64,000 bases of DNA, taken from the NCBI GenBank assembly GCA_023974075.1, contig CM043798.1, positions 22,102,441 to 22,166,440 of the forward strand, in the 5' to 3' direction. The translations under genes were made by a program, and so were the position numbers. This document shows, piece by piece, positions 43,720-53,700 of the stretch. This DNA comes from Chaenocephalus aceratus (taxonomy: Eukaryota > Chordata > Actinopteri > Perciformes > Channichthyidae). How positions within the stretch are numbered: the stretch's first letter is position 1; each line of letters opens with the position of its first letter. The notes under the pieces were generated by a model. The model was not told where the DNA came from. It ran no database searches and was given only the letters and a program-made list of their open reading frames with translations.

Positions 43720-45965
43720 CCATTGCTCCAACTAAGATAAAGGAAGTGACTGGCAAGAAAATATCTCCATGGAGAAAGGCCATGACCGTGAAAACAGAAA
43801 CAAGAGAGTGTAGAAAAGCTGAACGCAGGTGGCGAAAAACAAATCTCCAGGTTCATTTTGAAATCTATAAAGAGAGACTTGGCTTTTATAATTTGAAATT
43901 GAAAATTGCACGACAGTCTTTCTTCTCAAAAACAACGCACGTGCCTTGTTTGCTACCGTTGACAGACTAACAAACCCCCCAATGTCAGTAGCCTCTGGAT
44001 TTCTATCCACCAGGGCCTGCAATGATTTTGCCTCCTTCTTCACTGACAAAATTCAGAAAATGTGACAAGCAGTCAGTGCCTCTGTATCAGGTACAGCAAA
44101 TGTTTTGTCCCTGTGTCCGCCGAATATCAATTCAAACACCATGACACAGTTCCATCAGATTAATGATAAAAACCTAGAAGACATTATTCAACTTCTGAAA
44201 TCCTCCTCCTGCTGCCTTGATATTATTCCAACAGGATTTTTCAAAAATGTTTTTCATTGCATGGCCTCAGATCTACTTCATATAGTAAACAAATCTCTTC
44301 ACTCAGGTGTTTTTCCACAGGCCCTAAAAACGGAAGTCATTAAACCACTCTTAAAAAAGAATAATCTAGATGCTTCAGTAATTAACAATTACAGGCCCAT
44401 ATCAAATCTCCCATTTCTAGGTAAAATCATTGAAAAAGTAGTTTTTCAACAGTTGAGTAATTTCTTGCATTTAAATAACTGTTTCGATGTGTTCCAGTCA
44501 GGCTTTCATCCAAACCACAGCACTGAGACTGCTCTTGTAAAGGTCTTCAATGACATCCACTTAAACACAGACAGTGGCAGAAATTCAGTGTTAGTATTAT
44601 TAGATCTCAGTGCTGCGTTTGACACTGTTGACCACAACATATTACTAGACCGACTGGAAAACTGGGTGGGACTTTCAGCAACAGTTCTAAATTGGTTTGA
44701 ATCCTACTTAAAGGACAGAAACAACTTTGTTTATATAGGTAAATACACATCTGAGTTGACAAATATGATATGTGGGGTTCCTCAAGGTTCCATCTTGGGG
44801 CCTCTTCTCTTTAACACAGTTACCATAGCATACTATGCGGTTGACACCCACATTTACATAACCATTTCCCCAGGAGACTATGCTCCAATTCAAACCCTGA
44901 GTAACTGCATTGAACAAATCAATGACTGGATGTGTCAGAACTTTCTCCAATTAAACAAAGATAAAACTGAGGTAATGGTTTTTGGAGCCAAGGAAGACTG
45001 TATAAAAGTTACGGCCCGTCCACACAGCGGCGTGCGTTGACGCTTCACCATTCACTTTGAATGGGGTGACGTCACTTTTAGCCGAAATGCATCGTGGGAA
45101 GCGACGCGGAGCGTAGCTGGCGTGGCTCGCTGCAAAAGTTGAGCAATGTTCAACTTTTGACGCCTCGGCAGAAGCGTCAGCCAATCGAATCATATGCCAG
45201 TACAAGCTCTAGCCAATCAAACCGCTGCTTGTGTATCAAGGGCGGGAGATTCATGTGATTGGTTGTTGGTCGTGTTTCAGACACGCCCGCCAGCAAGCGT
45301 CAACCCACGCCACTGTGTGGACGGGCCGTTAACGCTGAGCTTCAGTCTGCAGTGTTCAAAACAACAGATAAGGCCAGAAATCTAGGTGTAGTCATGGGCT
45401 CTGACCTGAGTTTCAACAGTCACATTAAAACAACACTAAATCAGCCTACTATCACCTAAAGAACATATCTAGGATTAAAAGACTAATGTCACAGCAGGAA
45501 AACCTGCTTTTATCTTCAGTAGACTCGACTACTGTAATGGTGTCTTCACAGGTCTCACTAAAAAATCCATTAGAAAGCTGCAGCTGATTCAGAACGCCGC
45601 TGCTCGAGTCTTTACCAACACTAAGAAAGTGGATCACATTACTCCTGTTCTGAAGTTTTTACACTGGCTTCCTGTGTGTCAAATAATTGATTTCAAAATA
45701 CTGCTGCTGGTTTATAAAGCATTGAATGGTTTAGGCCCAAAATACATCTCTGACCTCCTGCTAAATTATGAACCATCCAGAACTCTGAGGTCTTTACCTT
45801 TCTGTCCCGAAGTCAGAACTAAACATGGTAAAGCAGCCTTCAGTTATTATGCTCCAAATATCTGGAACAAACTCCCAGAAAACTGCAGGTCTGCTGCAAC
45901 TATCTTAAACTGCACTGTAATATTATCTTTGCTTTTTATCTTTGCTTTTAAACGAGTGTTTTTAA
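43720..45965 (+). pseudogene. L2 reverse transcriptase, copy A, inactivated
   Basis: Plus-strand frames contain NNYRPISNLPFLGKIIEKVV, QSGFHPNHSTETAL, LLDLSAAFDTVDHNILL and GVPQGSILGPLLFN, all standard L2 RT blocks. The catalytic YADD box is damaged: about 20 residues present in copy B between LLFN and YADD are deleted, and the box reads YAVDT, so one catalytic Asp is lost. A MITE at 45012-45328 interrupts the frame. The C-terminal region resumes (HITPVLKFLHWLPVCQ, LLLVYKALNGLGPKYI) to about 45965. Confidence 0.88.
45012..45328. mobile_element. PIF/Harbinger-type MITE with TTA target duplication
   Basis: Left CGGCCCGTCCACACAGCGGC, right GCCACTGTGTGGACGGGCCG, with inverted repeats of about 30 bp. 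Flanked by TTA at 45009-45011 and 45329-45331. Removing it with one TTA restores the L2 sequence AAAGTTAACGCTGAGCTTCA (copy B has AAAGTTAGCGCTGAGCTTCA). The size, 317 bp, and TTA target fit Harbinger MITEs. Confidence 0.93.
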
Positions 45966-46231
45966 ATGTCATTTTATAATATGTTTCTTAATGCTCTTAA
46001 TGTCTTTCATTTTTGTAAAGCACTTTGCATTGCCTTGTGTTGGAAGGTGCTATAAATAAACTTGCCTTGCCTTACTTAAGAATCAAATATGTAGCTTAAT
46101 TTTGCACAATTACTCAGTTTATGCAATAGTAAACATATCTCAAATCTCAAGAGAACAGAAAAAGACCAAATACCAAACTCTGACTTAATACTGGTCTTTC
46201 TAGGAAGAGAAACATATTATTAAAGACTTAC

Positions 46232-46338
46232 GGAGAAGCTGTATTGCCGGCGCAGTCAGTTGAAACATAAAGCAGCGACTGTTGGAAACCCAGCCCGCTG
46301 TGGATGCTGTAGTCCCTAAACCACAGGACGTTCCCCCT
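46232..46338 (-). CDS. Candidate internal exon of an unrecognised gene
   Basis: A 107-nt minus-strand segment between an acceptor (ATATTGACAG at 46339) and a strong donor (GTAAGTC at 46231). One frame reads RGNVLWFRDYSIHSGLGFQQ, then SLLYVSTDCAGNTAS, with strongly G/C-ending codons in AT-rich surroundings. The other frames have stops or weaker codon bias. I do not recognise the protein. It could be an exon of a minus-strand gene whose other exons are outside or hidden. Confidence 0.45.
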
Positions 46339-46429
46339 CTGTCAATATTGATATTGGCCTTTAGAAAACACATCCATTTACTTACTGGAAAAGGCTCACT
46401 TTATAGCAGCTGGAAGTAAAGATTGTTGG

Positions 46430-46600
46430 TGTTCGGATCAGGGGAGCACAGGTTCAAAGTCAAACCCCACTGCAGTCAGCATGTCGTTGTGTCCCTGAGC
46501 AAGACACTTCACCCCAAATTGCTCCTGTGGGGATTGCCCACAGTATTGAGTATGTGAGTATGTGCTTTGGATAAAAGCGTCTAACATGTAATGTAAAAAT
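46430..46600 (+). mobile_element. Degraded tRNA-derived SINE
   Basis: Contains a B-box-like GGTTCAAAGTC, the phrase CCTGAGCAAGACACTTCACC, GCTCCTGTGGGGATTGC and the tail TTTGGATAAAAGCGTCTAAC, then ATGTAATG. These are usual features of fish tRNA SINEs. The 5' A-box is not clear. Confidence 0.75.
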
Positions 46601-48890
46601 ATCTTTCTGAAACAAGTTATTACCAACTGAGCAACAGCATTGACAAATTTCATTTTAATCTTTATTCCAGCTGGTATTGTTTTCACCTTGTGTGGCCCTG
46701 GGGACATGTAATAAGTAATTTGCTGAAACAGGATAAGACGCACTGAAACAGGGCAAGAAGCAGTCACAACATTATACAAATTGTATAGTTGAGATCGAAA
46801 TAAAGGGGCAATTTTAAAGATGGGTGTGGTTTGAACACGGGTGAAGTAGGTGTAGAATGTATGTTTTATCATCAAGTTTCATCTCATTGAAGGTTTTTTT
46901 TTTACTAAGTTTTTATTTTACAAACCTGTGTAGGGTGGGAGAAAATGCAATTACTGTTACTACTATGGCGGTAAGCACAATGTCAACTGCTACAAAGCTG
47001 CGATACAATATGTTGAATAATGAAAAGGCAGAATATGTATATTTCTTTTAAATGTTGATATTTTAATTCAGCATTTCTACAGTACACATGAGCTAAAACT
47101 GGGACTCCTTTCATAGCAGCCTTCCATTTTTATCCATTAGTATGTGCAGTGCAGTCAGCAGGCATATAACTGTTGTGTCAAGTCTCACCGCTGTGTGCCC
47201 TCACGCTGTCAAATCCTGGCTTCTTCCACTTAACGAGACAAAAAAAACTCATTATTCCCCATGCATGAGCCTGGCATTTATTATGAGATAATTAGCTTTA
47301 AGGACTCACACAATGCAATGGAAGTCAATCAATGGTATGAATTTGATCCCCTCCTAGTGGAGTGCAAAGTAAGTACATGGATGAATAAAGCATGTGGGTG
47401 TAGGATATTAAAGAGCGTGCTTTGTGCAGTATATTATGTGGCAAAAGCCGACAGCAAATCAGATTTCCTCAAGGTTATGTGGACCGTAATCCAGTCCAAA
47501 GCTTGAGGGAAACTGTGTGAAGGCCATCTTTCTGTGTGGGTATGTGTAACAATGTGAAAGCCTGTATAAATGTGCCTTTATTTCAGAGATTATACACATT
47601 TACTGACAAAAGCTGACGAAGAGCAAACTAGCTTTAACTAGCATGAGCATAAAGATGATTCATGTCATTCATAATACAAATTATCAGTTATGCGCAACTC
47701 AAACAACTCTGCTTTTGCTCCTTTTTTAATACATTTTAGGAATAAAAGTGTCCGGAAATTACGTGTTGTTCGATTCTGGTTCTGTTATTCAAATGTATCT
47801 ACATCTGTATGGAAAGATGTATCCTTCTCTACTTATGTATTTTGGTGCAGATGAGGTCACTGCAAAATGTAAATGCTTTTATTCTAATACAGAGCTGGTT
47901 ACTCTCTCTGAATTACAATTTACTGTGTGTAGGGGAATCGGCTCAGTAGTGGTCGGTGGAGAGTTGAGCCTTTTGCAGCCAGAAGGCTTTCATAATCAAA
48001 TATCTGGGCAGAAGATTACACCGATGGACCATATGGCTGTGAATTTGAAAAGGAGGGAGGGAATTAGGGAGCGAGAGACTCTTAAAAGACAGAGAACAGG
48101 GGAAGAATAATAAAAGATGAAGAGTAAGTTAGTGAAGAAAGGGAGGAGGAAATGAGGTAGGGAGAAATTGGCAGAACATTGTTTAAAGACAGAACGAGAT
48201 GGGAATAAAAAACAAAGACAAAGGGAAAAAAAGACAGCCAGCCAGACAAACAGTAGACAAGAACGAAGCAGAGGAAGCTCCTGCCAGCCTGCCTGCATCC
48301 TAAACACTCTGAGTATACGAAAGGCTTGTGTTGACTCTTTAAGAACCCTTTGATAAACATGGTAATTTTTTTAACTTAAAAGTATCAGCTAGAAATGTCT
48401 CCAGTTAATGACTTACAATAAGGCAATTGTTTTTTGTATTACAAGTTTTCTGAAATAGCATGTTTAAATATGCAAATTACCAATTATCTCATAAAATATG
48501 CACATATTTGAACACATTTCAGGAATCGAAATCTGAACTTTGGATAAAGCCAGGTTCAAAATTCTTGTTTCATTTTGTAGTCATATTAGTATCTAAGGCT
48601 TTTACAGAAGGGATATTGGATATCTCTTTTTATCCCTCCATAAATCAGAAAATACTGTCAACAGCCCTAAAATATAAATTTTCACCATGTTTTTAGGTAT
48701 ACAGTGTTGTATAATTCAGGCTATGAATGATATATGAACAAACCCTTCAGTAACAGCCTTTAATATTGATAGGAATATAACTGGAAGGTTTGTTGTATCT
48801 ACGTGCTACTGAAGTTGAAATTTCGAACTCAGAGTAGGAGAACAAACTCATTTTGAGAAAACGACATTTAAAGATTGCAGTGAGGCGCTA
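46601..48890. other. No supported gene
   Basis: AT-rich DNA. A 120-codon plus frame at 47748-48110 has AT-ending codons and no domain, so I do not call it. There is a purine-rich stretch at 48040-48270. Confidence 0.5.
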
Positions 48891-49762
48891 GCTGAACCCA
48901 GAGCCATATAATAGAAGAGTTACGACATCTCCGTTCACTCCAATGGACCACTTTCTTACAGCAATGGCGGATCGTGGAGCCTCTCAATCGTTCCCCGGAA
49001 ATTAGCGCCAAGGCTGGCAGAGCTGTAGAGTTGCAGCATAATAGACCGTTCGTGACAGACTTTTAAAGGTAAGAAGAAGTTTAAAGATTTATATTGCGGA
49101 TATTATCAGTACATCTGATTCAAATTAACATGTGTATTAAAGGATGTCAGTGGATTATCCCTAAATTAGTAGATTTAGGGAACGTTTACAGATAACAGAT
49201 TAAGCTAGCATACCGAAGCAAGTTAGCAACACACGTTGAACAGCCTTTTAATTGTAAATTCCGTTCTCTTAATGTCATTTCGTCCAACATGTTGAATTAG
49301 AGAAGAGGGGCTTCTAAACGGGATTGTATGCGGGGGTGGAGGGAGTTAAATATTAGATAAATATAACTTTGGTGCGTGTAAGTGTGAGTGTTTTTAGCAG
49401 AGCCATATTGTGTCCTTGTGATTCTGTTGATTATTACCTGTCTGTATAATGTTGCAGCTCAGCTGATTTTGGATTGATGGCAAAGGGAGAGGGACTTAAG
49501 TGAGAGTGAAAACACAAGGTAAGTTTAATACTACTGTTTTATATAAGTAAACACCTTATCTCCCCAAGGCATTTCCCATCCAATAGGTGTGCTGTGTGTG
49601 TATAACCCTTTCTCCTGTCTGTTACTCCCTCTTTCAGCACAAGAACCAGAGGGGGATTCAATGGAGCCTGAATACCTGCACTGAGACCCTCACCCTGCAC
49701 CCTGAGTCTCAACTCTCAGTGTTTTTCAAGCCTTTCCCTGTTTTTTTGTATTAAACAAAACA

Positions 49763-49981
49763 TTAAGCTTTCCCAATGGTGTGGTTTTCGTTTTGTGAAA
49801 AAGTGCAAATGCAGTGTTTGTATATAATTACATCACATATTTTGTTGCTGTTGGTCGTGAAATTGCTCCTGCTGACTTGAGCCAGCCATGTTTTCCTCCG
49901 CTCTGTGTCAGTGGGGAAGCCGTACATTCGTACTCCTTTCTCTGAGCGATTTGAGCATCCCCAGGCAGCACAGAAAACCAT
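49763..49981 (-). CDS. THAP-domain (C2CH zinc finger) fragment
   Basis: From the ATG at 49981 the minus frame reads MVFCAAWGCSNRSEKGVRMY, then GFPTDTERRKTWLAQVSR and NSNKIC. This is a THAP finger: C-x4-C, NR, FP, RRK-W, F and the third Cys. The final His is not reached before the frame departs; GTGATG after NKI could be a splice donor, so the domain may continue in a further exon. THAP fingers bind terminal repeats in P-type transposases. The open frame extends to 49763 without further similarity. Confidence 0.7.
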   Translation of the reverse strand: MVFCAAWGCSNRSEKGVRMYGFPTDTERRKTWLAQVSRSNFTTNSNKICDVIIYKHCICTFSQNENHTIGKA

Positions 49982-50117
49982 GGTGGCGACTAGGAGGCAG
50001 CACAGCAAACCAGGACAACACGGAGGAAAAGGCACCGACAAACTGCATGATATGCTATTCAATGTTTATTGAATTCCATGTATTTGCAATGGATGTTCCT
50101 AAAGCAACACATTTAAC

Positions 50118-50157
50118 ATCATCATCATCATCATCATATGCTGCTGCTGCTGCTGCT
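50118..50157. repeat. (ATC)7 and (CTG)6 compound microsatellite
   Basis: CATCATCATCATCATCATCA followed within a few bases by CTGCTGCTGCTGCTGCT, inside the P-like element. Confidence 0.95.
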
Positions 50158-50781
50158 AGTCCTTTGATAGTCACCTGTCGGTCTCCTGTCCTTTCTGAAA
50201 GCCATAAAGATGACATTAGTCATTTAGATAGCTTGTGTCCTCAATTACCAGGGGATTACTGAAACTACCATGAATTTAAGAAAATGGTAGAAATGAATCT
50301 AATCTGAATTTTAAAGCATTACTTTAGATCCCCTCCCTCTAAATGTATCAATAAACATTAGAAAGTGATGCTCCTGACTACCATACAAGTTTAAGAAGAT
50401 AATATTGGTTTTAAAGAATTCAAAGCTATAAATAAACAGTAACAGGCTCTTTAACCAAGGCACTGTTAGCCTAACATGTAAACTAGTTGTTCACACTAAT
50501 CCTAATATTATCACTTAATATTAGCAAATTCGATTTTATTTTTTAAAACATATTGATGTAAATACATACACATATCGATTTGTTGTATAAATATTGCAAA
50601 TCAAAACCTTTATTCACTAATAATTACCAAAAATCGTAGTTCTATCTCCTGTTATCAATGCATTCACATTGCCCGCCATGAACTTCCGGGGAACGATCAT
50701 CGTCTACATGAACCACGTGACGATAACCGATTTTGGACTTCCGTTGTCGTAACTCTTCTATTATATGGCTCTGGCTGAACC

Positions 50782-53700
50782 CTCCTGTTCTTTGGATGAC
50801 AGTTTGCGTCTCGACGCACTCCGTGAAGGTATTTCATGTTCGGGGTCATTTGTTTTTTGTATAACCTTGCTTCGTGCAAGTGACAATTATTGTCGTCTTC
50901 TCTGTGAACGTTTTTTTCGCCGTTCTTTTGCCATTTTGAGATTTCAATTTCTAGCGGAAAGCTAACCAGGAAGTGTTTTAGCACACCACGTGACGCATCT
51001 GAACGAATCACGTTGTCAGAAATTGACACAAGCCAATGAGATTTTGTTTCTTGGTTTAAGACCCCTATGTGCTTTCACGATTGGTTGCTGATACAAAGGA
51101 AATGACCATATTTGGATCTGATGAGATTGTGCAGGAGAGACGGAGCTTTCCAGCGATATCTCTGTTGACATGGTGCACACAGCGGTCGCGGTACTTTATG
51201 TTACGTTAGAATGCTAACTTTTGGTGAATTTAGGAGAAATCTACAGACGCAAATAGACAAACTATAGAAAAATAAACACTTAAATGTGTATTTTGTACGT
51301 TTTCCTTCCAAAAGCCTGAAAGAAAACATGTTATGGAATCAAAATAGCACAAAATCTCAAAATTGGCCAGTAGGCCTACTTGAAAAACGATGTTTTTGCC
51401 TGCCGTGTCTCGCCTTAAATAGAAACACGCGCCACATTCGTCAAACTCCTGGGAGGAAAACACTGACATTTCACTCCGGCTTTTCTGTTAGTCCTGGCAT
51501 TTCAATGAGAAGGAGTAGAGATGCCACAAGTGTTTCCTAGCAACAGTTCACTGCAAAAACCTCCTCCCATACCCCCCCCTTAAACTCCCTCCTTCCCTGA
51601 GATACGAGTTGCAGCAATGCACCACTTGCCTCAGACCTGAAATACATTCTAATTCTCCTGACTCTCCCTCCCTCTCCCTCCTGTTCCCTTCAGCAAACTG
51701 CCAGGCCGGCATCAAATGACTTTCAGGCCCCTGTCAACTGTAAAGAAAAAGCACACAGTGAGGCTTTCCCCCGTGAAGGTTGAAGGCACTGCAACTGTAT
51801 GCACACAGAATATCGAACGAACGAAGCTGGGTATGATCCTGCCTTTCACCAATTCATTTTAAGTCTTTCTGCTGCCAAGATTACATACATATCTCACAGA
51901 AACATGTGTGAAAAGAATCTGTGGTCTGCAGTTCGGAACAGCTCAGCGGGTCTAAATCAGCTTTCTCAGGCCAGTCACACCCACTTGGCTCTGTCGATTG
52001 GTAAACATATTCGTGGGGTTTGGGGAGCAGGTGTTTAGCCAGACAAACAGAGAACCATAGGTCAGGAAATAAACTGTGTGATGCTGGTTGCAGCAGACAG
52101 GGGGCACCAAAGTCTGAGTAATGCGTGCTACTAAAAACATGTCCATGTCTGCCAAGGGAGGGCTTTCAAAGGGCGTTAGTGGATGGACTGAAGTCTGGTC
52201 ACACGTCCATGTCTCTCTCTATAAGTCCACAGGGAGCAAAACAACAACATTTAAGCGACGCATATCCTTTAAAATATACAAATGTCAACTCATGTCCTTC
52301 ATCCCTCTTGTGAATTTCCATGAACCTACAGTACAAGTTAAAAGCCGACCTGAGCAACAAGCAGAATGTGACTGGAATGTTAAGGCCCATCAGGTCCAGA
52401 GGCGTGGGCGAGCATTAAAATAAAGAAACCATTTGCAATACCGACCAGATAATTCAATCTGATATTCCACAGCTTAAGATCCCACAAGTGCAAAAACCGT
52501 ACAAGAAGTATAAAGAGAGAAGTAAGAAATAAGTCACATGACTTGAAAACCCCACAATGTTTGTTATGTATATTTTATAGCAATCTTGTTTTCTCTATTT
52601 AAAGTTGGCATTTAAACCACTTGAAAAAAAAAGAAAACTGTTGTGTATCTTATCTTTGGTATTCAAACAAATGGCTCCAGTTGACACTTTAACCTGTAAC
52701 ATTTGCTTCATGCCGCTTCATAATCTTCGATCTGAGAGATTTAAGCCTGTGACACAACAAATACAGGGGTGGAGGAGAGAAAATATGACAAAGATTCTAC
52801 TAGATTCTTGGCGAGAGCAAAGAGAACTTGAACTTAGAAAAGGACGAAGCCTTTAACTGTGACGGAGTGGACAGAACCACAGCGATGAAAGTGTAGGCCA
52901 AGGCGACGAATGTCACGCATGTCACGGACAATCGTGTGATCAAAGCACGGTTTCATGACTGATGGTTCGGTGCAGAGGAGAGGGAGAATATCAAACACAG
53001 CGGGGAGGTTGGCTAAAACATATCCCCTCACTTTGATGAAGAAGAAGGCAGAGGTTTGCAGTGGAAGATGAGGTGGAGCAGGGGAATCAATTAATTAAAG
53101 GAGAGCAAAGTCACTGAAAACATGGCAGTCAGTATCCATGGGGTTAAGACTAGAGAGAGAAAAGAAGGCATTTAGTGATGGAGTCAAGTTCACTAGTGTC
53201 TCAGTGTAGTTAAAGCAGGAGCATAAACCACAAAAAACACACATTTCGGCATGAAGTGTTCACAATATTGTGTGTATGTTCAGGACTCATGTGCAGAAAA
53301 TTAGCTGAGACTAAGGTATTCTGTTCACAAAGCTCATCCCAGGTGTTAAATGTGGAAAGCACGAACACAGGAGCCACTCGATCGATTAGCCTGCGCTGTG
53401 AGGCTGCATTAATGAGTTAACAACACAGATGTCTCCTATTTTCACATCAGAAATTGTTGTTACAAACTCATATGGGAGAAACCCACCTCTGTAAGTGAGG
53501 ACAATATATTAAAGTAAGTTCACAAAGTCTCACAGTCCTATCTTTCTCCGGCTCTCATCCAAGCAACATCTCATTAAGTCTGTTCATTAAGAAGTACTTA
53601 ATTACACCCACATTATCTATAATTACGTGTTTTTACATCACACTTTCAAGATAAAACTCCTTCAACACAGCGTTGATGTATAATTAGCCTTAGTAAGCAC

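Larger units (their letters stand above)
34048..44050 (+). pseudogene. L2 AP endonuclease, disrupted by three insertions
   Basis: The N-terminal part (LLNVRSLAGKTFLFNDFITE) ends at 34127, where DIRS-2 begins. It resumes at 41113 (SQERMHKKGGRVAILFN), is split again by a MITE, and continues with IYRPPKY, VGDFNIHVDNPQD and HTLDLIISKGLNIS. The catalytic SDH motif reads SDY at about 42238-42246 (CAT to TAT), so the active-site His is lost. A TAG interrupts it at about 42137. Roughly 30 residues expected between the two first parts are missing at the DIRS-2 site, suggesting a target deletion. Confidence 0.75.
33007..46074 (+). mobile_element. L2-clade LINE, copy A, with multiple nested insertions
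   Basis: L2 sequence occurs in pieces: 33007-34127, 41113-41170, 41868-42310, 43454-45011 and 45329-46074. They carry an ORF1 esterase-like remnant, an AP endonuclease, a reverse transcriptase and the 3' tail ending in CTTGCCTTGCCTTAC. It is interrupted by DIRS-2, two MITEs and a BED-type hAT. The 5' side is cut off by the LTR remnant at 33006. The tail has AATAAA-like and CTTGCCTT motifs identical in kind to L2 copy B at 60847. Confidence 0.88.
48899..50773 (-). mobile_element. P-element-like transposon remnant with THAP domain
   Basis: Ends are CAGAGCCATATAATAGAAGA, then GTTACGACA, and the exact inverse TGTCGTAACTCTTC..ATTATATGGCTCTG (about 29-bp TIRs). Perfect 8-bp TSD GCTGAACC at 48891-48898 and 50774-50781. 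An 8-bp duplication together with a THAP finger is what P-type elements show. At 1875 bp it is shorter than an autonomous element, and no catalytic transposase domain is visible, so it is non-autonomous. It contains an (ATC)n(CTG)n microsatellite. Confidence 0.88.

Noticed and set aside
47748..48110. 120-codon plus-strand frame
   Set aside because: AT-ending codons, no domain, no splice or promoter context; expected by chance in AT-rich DNA.
51695..51790. Plus-strand open segment after a pyrimidine tract ending CAG
   Set aside because: Only about 29 codons, weak donor, no recognisable peptide.
52834..53031. Possible exon with a hydrophobic frame (VTFVALAYTFIAVVL)
   Set aside because: Two frames compete, the donor is poor (GTTAAAG), and I recognise neither; noted but not called.
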